Assembly (NCBI GenBank): GCA_004794655.1
Contig: SMMW01000555.1
Coordinates: 4,931,001-4,995,000 of the forward strand
DNA: 64,000 nucleotides
Direction: 5' to 3'
DNA from: Marisa cornuarietis
Taxonomy: Eukaryota; Mollusca; Gastropoda; Architaenioglossa; Ampullariidae
Numbering within the stretch: position 1 is the stretch's first letter; the number at the start of each line of letters is the position of its first letter. Below are positions 11,900 through 23,900 of the stretch, piece after piece. Made by a program: the position numbers and the translations under genes. Below the pieces are notes generated by a model. That model ran no database searches. It was not told where the DNA came from and saw only the letters and a list, made by a program, of their open reading frames with translations.

Positions 11900-14800
11900 G
11901 AAACATGCTTGTCGTTCAACATTGTGTCCTGTGAGCCATATAATCTAGTAGTTCTTGAAAAACCGTTACATCTCTTTCTTTAACCTTCCACGCCTATCTC
12001 CTACCCCGTTAATCTTGTTACAGATTTCAAAAGACCACACGCCTTCGGATCAAATGCACTTTTTCCCTCATTTTTTTTTCGTTTTGCTCTTGGGGTTTGG
12101 ATATAGTCATGTTTTTGTTCAGGGGAGGGGGAGGGAGGCTTCACTATCACAGCAAGCAGTCCATCTCAGCCTTCACGCCGCTTCGTTCTGCAGAAACGCG
12201 CGTCACGCCCCGTGGGCCTGCTAACAAGCGGCTTGGTGCAGCCTCCTGCCTTCAGCACCATTCACCGCGGCCTGGCGTGATGGGAATCCAATCAAGGCAA
12301 TATCAAGCTAACAATCGACCTTGACTAACAGACGACCGCTAAGACACTAGCCGAGGGTGTGGGGCGACGACAGAACAGGGCGTGGAAGGTAGGACAGAAG
12401 GGACAAAGAAGGAACGTCAAGTGCAGAGAGGATACCAGCGATGGGAGGGGCAAGGTTGCTGGGCAACGGTCCTTTCTGTCGTCAAGTCACGTGGCGGCGG
12501 TAGCTTAGCTGCAATGCATGTCAGCGGTGCTTTCACTTCAGGCCCAGTGTTTGCAGGAATTTTTGTCGCGGATTACCATCAAGTAAAGAACAACAGCGCC
12601 ATCTGCTCACTTTTGACGGTGGATGTACGCCGCTAGGCGTGTGAACTTTTCTCCCAGCATGCAAATTCACTCTGGACACAAGTCTTGCGATGCGTCGCGT
12701 GACGCGAGCGTCTTGAAGTCGGTGCAGGGTGTTCGTGGACAGAAGGATGTCTAATGACCGAAACAGATGCACTGGGACGATATGAATCCAAGCCAAGGAA
12801 AACGGCGGTTCTCCAACACACGCTGCAGTCGCTGATTTGTCGTTTCCTTCTTCAGCAGCCCCTTCCCCGCCTAAATATCGCACCGCCCCGACAGGTACTC
12901 TCTTACCTCGTACATGACAGAATAAGCCACGAAGTTTTGACCATCCCATCTTTTATTCCCATGACACCTACCAACATCATTCGAAGGGGGCGGGGATAGT
13001 ATATTCAACACTTCAATGAGGGTCGTACCACGAACTTGTATTAATACACATATTAATCGTACGGTCCCGATGTCACGTGCACAGAAATCCCTCTGCCTCA
13101 GAAATCCACTTCCATAATGCGCACGCGTCATATTTAAATTTAATTGGGTGCTGTATCTTAGGGGAAGACATCATTGTCAAAGTCTACATCTAAATACTCT
13201 GCCATTACTGCACATTGCGAATGCAGTTTATTTGAACAGCACGCGTGATTTTAATAGTAGTACCAAAGATACTCAATTTCTGTCTTTGTTACTACGCTTA
13301 ATCCGTATGTATGCCACCAAAGAACTGATCTTCTAATTTGCATAAATAAAACACAAAATCATAAAACGAAGCTTTCAGAACAATCCACAATATCGGAAAT
13401 CGGATGTGATGCATGGGGATTTGTAAGCACGTGACACTGGATCTTGCCAGGCAGCCAGCGTACTTTTTCTTTGGATGTGACGCCTGTTCAATGTGCTGTC
13501 CGAACAGGGACCTTTTTCTGGGTATACCGGTATTTTCCCTTTTTTATCCGACTCCCATCGTGGTAGGTCACTACAAGCTGATACTTGAAGCCAAACCACC
13601 ATCACCTTCAACCCATCCCAATCACCTCCGTCATTACTACTATGTACTGCCGCAGCTGCTGTCAAGGTACAGGGGACGGGAGGTGGATTGTGCATTGCAT
13701 CCTTTACGTTTTGCATAATCACACCTCTGACCTCAATTATTTCGTTCATTTTCGGTTGTCTGGGAAGAATGGCGTGAAAGATGAGGTTCTGTTTTCGGTT
13801 CTGTGTATAGTGTGCCTAACCAGGAGAATGGTTTGAGAAAGTACTGACTATATAACTGTATTATTTCCCTGTATACACGTCGTCGTTTTATTCTCTCATT
13901 TTGATATGTATTTTGTTTTTGTTTAAATGAACTTCAAAAATGAAAATGTGTTGAGTTAAACACATGGCATAGATAATGAATAATATAGATTGTTTTGAAT
14001 GAACCTTATAACAGTTGCCTCACCTGTGTTGGTTCCGTTGGTGATAATCCAGGCCCCTGTAGTGCGCGCAGCCTTCAGAAGCCCCTTTCGGAAGACGCGC
14101 TTCAGCTTGGGCTGCAGGTCAAAGTTCAGGAGCCCGCCGTGGACGGTGATGAGAAGCTTGGGCAGCTCCAGGCCCCAGTATTTCGTCAGGAGATGAACAA
14201 CCGACTCCGGTCGCGAGTCCAGGCTGCTGAGTCGGATGTACTGCAACCCACAAGCAGAGCGCACATGAAGTGCCTTCCCTTCTTGCAAGTTAAACATTTT
14301 TAACACAATTACTAAGGGAGGAAATCAACAAACGTTCATGAGAAATGGAGGAGTAAAAAATAAAGAAGGAAGGAAGGAAAAAAGATGTCTAGAAATAAAG
14401 GGAAGCTCCAACTGTGCTCGTGCCTCTGTGTGTGTGCACGTGCGGAAGGTGCAAATTCTGTTTCGCGTGCATACGTATTTTCATGTATGAATGTAGTTAT
14501 TCATCTGAGAGAATGAAATGAAAATGGCGATGTTGGTGGAAAATGGAACAGTGAGGAAGCAGCGAGATGAAAGTGCCCGCAAATCCCTCCTCCGACAAGT
14601 ACGAAGCGCAGGCCCTCCACGCTCTCATCTCCGGCTGTTAATGGACATCCCTCGCTCAGCCTGAAACTGGGTTTTGTACTTCTTAAAAAAAAAAGTTGGC
14701 ATACTACCCCCATCTGTCCCGCCATGACCCCTCCTTCTCTCTCTCCTACTTTGTCGTGACATTCTGGTGTTTATAGGTGAATTCAGAAAAATCTAGAGTA

Positions 14801-17800
14801 TTAGATTATTAACCATAGCAATATAACAGTCGCGGTAAAACATATGTACTATTGGTTGCACCATCTTTTTTATTATTTCAAACTGACTGGCTAGGAATGT
14901 CTTTAAATTTCGCATCGGGTTTTTCAGCGTGGTATTGTCGTATGTCTCGAACTCCACCCCCGCCTCCACCCCCACCTTGTGTCTTCACAAATTCATCCAG
15001 CAAGACTTGACCATCCTTCTTTGACCGCCTCCATGCTGTCGCCTAAGAACTATATTTCTTGAACTACGCTGCTCCAGCTAAAAAGGGTTGTCAGTAGATC
15101 ATGGTTTAAATGCATGCAAAACTCTTGAGAGAGAGAGAGATAATTGTTCGCAAATTCTGGGTAAACGTCAAATACAATATTCCACATTATACAAACCTCA
15201 GTATTATTGCTTGTTTTATGTGTTTCATCCTTACTATAAAATGCATAAATGTGAAATGTAATCTTTTCACTTTACATAAACGTAATGCTTTTTTGTCTTC
15301 GGGTACAATTCAACTTTGTTTTCACGCCACACAAACGTCAAATTTATAGTTTTTCATTTCCCAAACGCCTGTTTTGAACTGATGTCTGTATAAGTTCTGC
15401 CCGCAGCAGACTAAAGTCTCCACTGTTGCCCAGCCGCATGTATGGGGCGCCAAGAGGGGAATTTTCTCAAATTTGCTATTTCTAGCTATACATTGCAATG
15501 TATAATTATAGAATGCAATGTATAGCTATACATTGCATTTTATACTTATAGATTGCATTTTATATATATACAATTCATTCTATACTTATAGATTGCATTC
15601 TATAGCTATACATTGCATTCTATAATTATACTTTGTATAACTAGAGAGTATAGCTAGAGAGAGAAAACTCGGTAAAAACCGAAGTGTTTCATTTATATTA
15701 TACTCAGAAGTTGTTATCCAATTCATTTTATATATATATATATATATATACCTTTCAATGGCCGGAGAATCGTCTGCAACTTCATTGTTGATTAGCATGG
15801 GATCGTAGAGACCAAAACGTTTTGGTCACAGAATGTGTTGTTTTGTTTTGTTCAAATGTGTAATGAATCCAGTCACCGTCTGTTAACCTCCCTTTCTCCT
15901 TCTTTAATCTTATTACTTGTAAGTCTTGAAATGTGTGTACTTTTACCGGACAAAGGGAACGGCAGGGCGCAATACGTGGCACTGGCCAACCCACTACCTG
16001 CAATAAATTAGGGAAACCAGACCGCCGTGACTGCTACGAGCGCCGATTGGTTGGTCTTTGACCTTCTTTTCCCAAATGCAAATGAGCCAGCCTCGTTCCG
16101 TATACATTTCAAGTCAGAAGTTATAGAATGCAATCTATAAATATAGATTTCAAATGTATAGCTAGAATGCATTCTATAGCTAAAGAATTGAAATGTATAT
16201 ATAAAATGAATTGGATAGCAACTTCTGAGCATAATATAAATGAAACACTTCGGTTTTTACCGAGTTTTTCTCTCTCCAGCTATACATTGCAATGTATAAT
16301 TATACATTGCATTTTATACTTATAGAATGCAATGTATAGATAGCTATAGAATGCAATCTATAATTATAAAATGCAATCTATAGCTATAAAATGCAATGTA
16401 TAGCTAGAAATAGCAAATTTGAGAAAATTCCCCTCTTGGCGCCCCATACGCATGCAGCCTGAGGATTGGTCGATTTTACTGCGTGGGTTTACCTGTGCTT
16501 TGCTGGGGTGCGGCCCCCCTTGAAACTCAATGGTGCCGTATGCGTCGGTCGGGTAGACATCCGTGTGGCGCATGGGGTGCCACCGCTCCCCTCCCCGGCG
16601 GTGGTCGTCGTCGTCGTCCTGCTTATTCAGTCCCACGTGCCAGTTCTCCACGCGCCCGCAGCAACATCTGCAACAACGCCTTAGCCATGTCAACGACCCT
16701 CGTTTCTCTACCTTTTCCTCCTCTCTCACACAAGTTAATACAAGTGAGATGCAATTTTTTTTTTTTTTTTTTTTTTGGTGACCGCGGAAAGGTGAGTGAA
16801 AGATACCATTTCCCAAGATCTGGGTTCTCCAAATACACGCCTACAAGCACGAACAGAAAGAAGAAACGCGTGACGTCCCGTACATAGATATGCATAATTA
16901 TCCCAGCTCTTCCGTCGACAACGCAGACATGTCCACGCGCAAGCGATTGATGTTTGTAGTGTCTGTGCATGGTGAGTTTTGGAGGCGTTAATCTCAAGAA
17001 CGGAAAGATTTGGGAAAACAGTATCTAATCATGCATTAAGATTTTCTTGAAGTTTTAACTTTTGTGCTAGAATGCTTTCCAAACATATTTTAATTATTTA
17101 TTTTTCGAAAAAAGTAGTTTGGCTGGCCAATGGTTGGTTTTATCTGGCAAGAAAGTGTTTCCACACTGAGGCGATTTCACACTATGAAGGAAAGGGATGA
17201 TAAGGAAAGGGACAAAACCAAAGTACCCAAAGGAATAGTCGTGTGGTAACTTTAAGTGGGACAGGAAAATCTCCCCCAAGTTTATCCTGCAAGTGTCGGC
17301 GGGTCTTGAGCTACAGACCACTTAAGTAATTAAAAGTGCCACGTCTAAGGCTTTTAGAGAAGACAAGCGCACGGCTGCCGCCAGCACATGTGTGAATGTC
17401 CTTTAAGGAAAAGTTATGGGGCGACTGTCGCGCCTGGCGGAGGAACAGGGAGAACATATCGGAAGGCTTGTCACACCTGGCCGACATGACACGGTGTGAG
17501 AGTGAGTCTTTTCTCTCCACCCCGCCGGCCCCGCCAGCTAGGGCTAATCACTGGTCAGGTGAGGTGAGGGACTTTTCTTCGAGACCGAGACTTGAGCCTG
17601 GCAGAATGTCGGAATGCTTGGATAAGAGAACCTCGACGCAGGAGTCAGTCGGCGACAACGGACCGTCGAGATTCCCAGCTTTTGTCGTGGAAACTCCGAG
17701 GAATGCGCGACTAGAACCTTACGCTACATAATAATTTCTCTAATACGTCTGGCCCGCATTACTTTGCAATGTGGAATCCCAATCCAAAATCTCGCCACCA

Positions 17801-19984
17801 TCCAACATAAATTTTTGGGCGAGAGGTGAGGATGTCGAAATAAAGAAATGTAATCTACAACTAGAGGCAACTTTTGGGGAATCCCAAGTATGGCGAGAGG
17901 CTGGGGTTGGCGAGAAGACGATCTGAGACTGCGATCATGTTCAATCACAGATAAACGCAGTTATAAATATATCTAGCGGGCTGAGAAAAAAATGTCTCAT
18001 GACGGCATGATGCGGCCAAAGATGGGGAAGTGTGGGGGTGTGGGGTGGGTGAGGGACAGCAGTGGCTGGAAATGGAGTCACGTTTATAACTGCCGTCATC
18101 CTCCGATCGATCACCTCTCGATGACCTGGTGATGACGCACGAGGCACTGCACAACGATCGCTCTTTCTTAAGCTTCAATCACAGTTTCATCTCGCGCTAA
18201 AGCCGCATTGCTGACTCAGGCACACAGTGATGCCTCGCCGCCAAGTGTCAGGTGCAGAAAAAAACTGGGGATCGCCAATTATCAGAGATTCAACGTTCAT
18301 AGATATTTATCTCTCTCCCTCTCTCTCCAAACCTTCCCATTCAACGGAGTTATATATATATCTTTTCATACATACTTGCGCGCAGTGTGTGTGTGTGTCA
18401 GGGAGAAGAAGCACATAACCGTAACCACACACGTTTCAAGTATAGCGCTTAATCACGTATGTGAACTTCAGGCCTTCATCTTCAAGTTCAAATTAGATTT
18501 CTCTGCAGGAACTCTCCCCATTTTTCCTTACAGAAGCAAGGACCCCTCTTCGACGATAAATTCGGACTGGGTCTGCCCAAGATGCAAGTCTGAACAGCGG
18601 CCAATCAAATTACACGCTTTCAATTCAACACCGCTATCCATCTCCGCCATGACACAATTACCCGCATTCTTCTCTCGTCTTACTCGTCAGACTCTTTACT
18701 AACAGGGCCTTCTTAAGCGCGGGCATACTATATCCAACATGCTATTGTGTTTGGTGAATCTGTACAGATCATATAAAAAATTAAACGCCAACATCGATGT
18801 ATCCACTGCTATAAGGGCCACCTTGCGCATTATAAATATTTGGACAAAGTGTACCTCACTCTAAAGTTACCTCTTGTCCAGCAGACAAGTACCCGTCACA
18901 ACATGTCACTTCTTGTTTGTTAAAAAAAAAACAGGTCATCAGAATCAGTCCGTTTTCTGACAGCGACTACTGTTTCCCAAACTTACTTGTACAGCAGAGG
19001 AAGAAAAAACATAGTTCCATTAAGAATCGAACCTAAAACGTTAGGACCAGTAACTGTTGCTTCGCTCACTTCTGTACGGTATAAAAGCCATCTATTCAAA
19101 GCAATGTATTTTGACTGGACACCATAAAAGGACAAATTAAAACACGGTCTGCGCGTGCGTCACTACAGCCTGTTGAGCCGTCGGACCCTTATTATGTGAA
19201 GCTAGCACGAGTAGTTCATGCGTTACCTTGTTGGGTCTCGTGTGCTGGGGATAAAGTGGCAGCATTCCCGCTTGACAAACGTCTTCTCGATCCAGGAGCG
19301 CTGGCTCTGAAACACACCACAATCAGAAACATCAGCTGTGTAATCTGTCAGACTAACGTCGGATACGTAAAACACTAGTCAGTGGCGTCAGCTGCAAAAC
19401 GTAAGTCGTTGACAACAAAATATTGCAATCGGAAAGATCACCTGTAGAACACACCACAACCTGAAACATCGACTGTAGAATACATCACAATCTGAAACAA
19501 AGGCTGTAGAATGCACCACAATCTAGACATCAGCTGTAGAACACATATCATAATCAGTCATGTCTGATGTGATCCTAAGCAGTGACATAATGTCTATAAC
19601 CCATCCTGACATCAGGTCTGTACCACACATTAATGAAGTCCGATGTGTAATACAGCTCTGATATCGGTGACCGGCAAGAGGAAAATATACACGTACGGAC
19701 ATGATGGACACGAGCGTGGCGCAAAAGGGTAGAAACAAAAATTGTCGTTACCTGGCTCACTACACCTTGCTGGACCGTGGGACCCTAATCAGGCGAAGCT
19801 AGCACGTTACCTTGCCGGGGTTGATGTACTAAGACATCTGATACGTGACGAGGTTGTGAACATTCGTAACGAACGACTCGTAAACAATCTTTAGATTATT
19901 CCTGGCGCACCAGAATTTCGTGTAATCTATGGTAGAAATTATTTCCTTCCACCTCCTCTTTTAGATAATACATCTCTCTCTCTC

Positions 19985-20040
<56 letters not shown>

Positions 20041-20923
20041 CTAGAATTTATGCCCTCCATCCCCTCTTTTAGATAATACATCCCCCCCTCTCTCTCACGG
20101 ATTCGCACTCGTAGACACATCGATACAAATGTGCGCGCCTATGGCTATGCACGCACGCACACAATCGCTCGTTCACTCACATTACCGTCAGATTCTGCTT
20201 TAAAACTCGTTTTTTCGAGAAGGCCATTATAATCGAGTAATTTCACAGTCGGCGGTTTGTAAAGCACCGTCTGACGTTCCCGCTCTCCTTTAGGAGGCTT
20301 GTGTGACGTTTACTCTTGGAGACACATTTTTCCACCTTAAGGGTCTGTTCAGTGCGTCAACGACAACAACAACTGCGGAAGCAGAGAAGCAGGGACACAC
20401 CATGTTCGAGTTCCACTCCGTGTGTCGCGCCGTGTTGCCCAAATTGGTCTCCAGCGTGACCTCTACTCACAAACCCGCTACAAAGAGGGCGGCGTCTGCT
20501 GCCATTTTAAGTCAAAACAGGTTTGTGACAAACGAAGCGGAGGCCAGTCAGACAGGCACTGAGGTCTGAGTTGGCGCTTTCGTCCAGAAATATTTAAGCT
20601 CGATCATAAAGTAGCGGTGAAATGTGATGTCGGGGCACAATTTTCTTTCTAAGAAATGGAAAAAGCTCAGCGCAAGAAACACGCTTTTAAACAACATCAT
20701 GCACAGAATGAGGTTATTTTAGACACAGATACGTCTACTTAACAAAGTATGCATGCATGGTGGGTTCTTTAAGACTCTCCTCAAACCAAATAATATCTAG
20801 TGATCTCTTGATGAAAAACACATGAAAAGGTCGACATCGCGAGATTGCACACAGATATGCGTACGCATAGTCTTATGTCTCCTATTGGCTGAGGCCTTCG
20901 CAACGGAGCCCATCCACATAAAT

Positions 20924-20987
<64 letters not shown>

Positions 20988-23900
20988 TCGAGAGAGAGTG
21001 TTGAGATGATCAGCCATTGCACGTGCGTAAGAGGAAGACGGACGTGGAGGGTTGGGGTAGTAAGAAAAGGGTGAGAGGCTAGGACTCTGTTACACGACTC
21101 TATCTTTTCCTTTCTTACATCTCAGTGTAAAGCAGGCTCATCCAACCACTGCACAGTTATGGGCAGTATTATGTGACAAAATGGGAAAGGAACGAGACAT
21201 GTCAAAGTACCAGTAAGCAGGGCAACGAAATGATTTGCATCCATTTTTGTTGACGATCTCGGCATCAGCTCCCTTCCCGCCCCTCGGCATGATAATAAAT
21301 AGCCTTAGTTGCTGACACGGCAGTAAGCACAACCATCCTCCCCGCCCCACGCGTGGATAATTCACACCACCAGCTGACGGCGTGTCAATACAGCTTGAGC
21401 GAGTAGCATCATGTAAGCTTCAAATGGTACAACTAAGCTACATGTATCATGTGGCGAAAAAGTAGTCCCGCCACCCGGAAAATTTGATTAATTTAATTTC
21501 TTGGAAACTAGACCCCGATCTTAACAGTAGAAACTTAAGTTTCCCCTTCCAGCCGTAGAAAAGGGGAAATAGATGTTGCGGAGCAGATGCTTTGACCGAA
21601 ATTGCAATAGTCATTGCAATTATTTTTACTGATGGTGACAGGTGGTGCATTCTGCTTTGCTCGTCCTGTGCACCGAAATTACCAGTACACCACAGGTGTC
21701 GGCATGAAAATCTCTGCATCGCTTGCAACCGTAAGTTTTGTACCATGCTCTAAGGCCAATCGGGACACCAGTCAATGCTACTCTATTATCTTTTATAAAA
21801 TAAAAAACTGCGGCAATTAATAACACAACCGCAATCTCTTCCTCTCACCTCCGCGGTTCTGTATGAGTCGGTAAAGCAAAAACTGGCCTTCGAGCTGCTC
21901 CTTAGTTTTCGCTTTGACCAGCGTGTATTACTACGTATGCACTGAACATAAAAGGCGAAATAAGATAACCAAGAAACTGGTGTCTGAGGTCAGGAGATGC
22001 CACGCCGTGCCAATACACCGTTCACCCCCAGCTCAGACGTACGTCCGTGACGCAAAGTCGTCTACCTTGCGCCTGGAACTGCCACGCTAGTGGAAGTGGT
22101 AGACCTCTCTAATTCTTAAAGGAGGGTGGGCAGACAAGCTCGTCGCCAAGTTAACCAAGCTGAAGATGACCGGCGACGCGTCTGCTGTCAGTGATTAGCG
22201 CTGCAGACGAGAGGGGAGCTAAATATAAAAGCTGATGTGACAGGACGGGCTTTGGAACTTCTGAATTCTCTTAAAACGAAGTTACATGTCTAATGGGCTG
22301 CTGAAACAGCTCATGTGATCTAGCAACTCCCGGCGCAGGCGCAAGAAACCTACTATCCCCGGTTTCATTTGTGAGATTACCATATGGCTGGTCTGCCTCA
22401 CGCTGATCGAATTCAAGCTATAAACACGAACATTTACTTTCAACTTACGCCCCATCTATAAATTTTCCTAAGTATAGCGTCTTCCCTGGTAACACTTGGC
22501 CCTTGATGTCAACATCAATATTTGCTGTTCTGCAATTTTATCTGAATGAGGAAACACATCTACAAACACGGAAGAAAAAGTCTTTGAGGGTTCTGATTAG
22601 TAGTCTGAAGTCAGTTTGCACAGGAAACATCTTTTACCCGCTTCACATACAAATTCCCCAATCCTTTAATCTCACATCCTTTAAACAGAATGCAGGAGAC
22701 GTTCAAAGAAAACACCTGCCACTCAAGGGCAACTGGGCAAACATTTGGCCTTCTATCCCGTGTGCAGGGCGGCTCGAGACAGCTTCCAATACCTATTATT
22801 TTCTGCTTCCTTGCGTCGCCCCTTGACAAGGCGATATTCGATGAAGGCTTTTGGCTTGCTCTAAGCTGGTTGCCGACGAACAACTTTCAGGGGGAAATAA
22901 CCCTCCAGACGCGAAATAGAAGTGTGGAGGTATCGCTAGAAAGGGTCAACTGTCATTCGTTAGCCAGAAATGATCGACGGCTTAAAAAGAAGGTTGTTTT
23001 TGGTGGCTCTTTCTCCAAACCTACACCAATTATGCTCTTTACACCTTCTGCAGAACAGAAGGCTTTTTTAAGATCGACCGCCTTCGAGCTGTTTACTACT
23101 CGCAAAACAAAAAAACAAACAAAAAAATAACCTACAGCAAGATCAACACGGACTTTCCCTGTCGTTTGAGCTCGGCAACACTGAAAAACATCAACAACGG
23201 CAATAACAATAACAGCAGCAGCAATTTTTTTGACATCGTGCAAAACCGTACTTAAATAGGTAGTCTTCGAGGGGGGCACGACAGTTCATTATTGTCATCG
23301 TCGTCGTCAATAAAAACCATATAAAAATCCTTTCACACCGTGCAATACTCAAACCCAGACAGTATAGTCTTCAAGGGTTGTTTAGCAGATCATCATTATC
23401 ATCAACAACGTGCAGCATAAGTTTGTTCACGCTGGGCAACACCCAAACTCGGACGGTACCGTCTTTGAGGGCTGTGCGACAGATCGACCCCCAGAAGGCA
23501 GGCAAGCGACATGTCCTTTGCCGTCGCTAGAGAGAAGCTGAAAGGACCTTGGAGAGGCAAATTGGTGCGGAAACTAAATTGTGGCAGCGGGAGGCGCGCT
23601 CATCCATCTTGACGCTGGATCAATGGGAAGGCTGTTTACAGCGCCATTCTACGCATTCAGCGTAGAAAGAACTGCGGGCCAGCGAGGGTGGTGGGGTGGG
23701 ATAGCAAGAGAGTGGGGATAGACCAGGAGCGTAAAGGTGGAGGTCAGTGAAAGGCGGGAGATCGTTTTGCACGTGCAGACGAAGTTCCCTGTTGTCTACA
23801 ACCTGCGACAACTCGTTTGCTAGGTAAAGATGGCTCAATATCGCCCACATCAGCGCTTTTGGAATCCTAACCTTGTCGTTGGAAGGTGGCGCTGTTTTTA

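Larger units (their letters stand above)
8911..14023 (-). other. Intron 4 of TRPM (5.1 kb)
   Basis: It contains an A-rich/T-rich 5' half, a coding-like plus-strand block at ~9620-10440 of unknown identity, poly-A tracts near 11181 and 11287, a (CT)n microsatellite at 11871-11899, and a CpG-rich stretch at ~12130-12720. No TRPM exon is needed here because exon 4 joins exon 5 in phase. Confidence 0.75.
14241..16492 (-). other. Intron 3 of TRPM (2.25 kb)
   Basis: Nearly half is the foldback element at 15441-16448. The remainder is AT-rich with a short GA run at 15127-15140 and nothing else recognisable. Confidence 0.8.

Noticed and set aside
13375..13749. 124-codon minus-strand open frame in intron 4, same strand as TRPM
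   Set aside because: Exons 4 and 5 already join in phase and the peptide does not resemble any TRPM block.
17396..17731. 111-codon plus-strand open frame in intron 2
   Set aside because: GC-rich chance frame; no homology recognised and no splice support.
20781..21017. His-Thr-repeat open frame
   Set aside because: Translation of the (GT)n microsatellite; not a protein.
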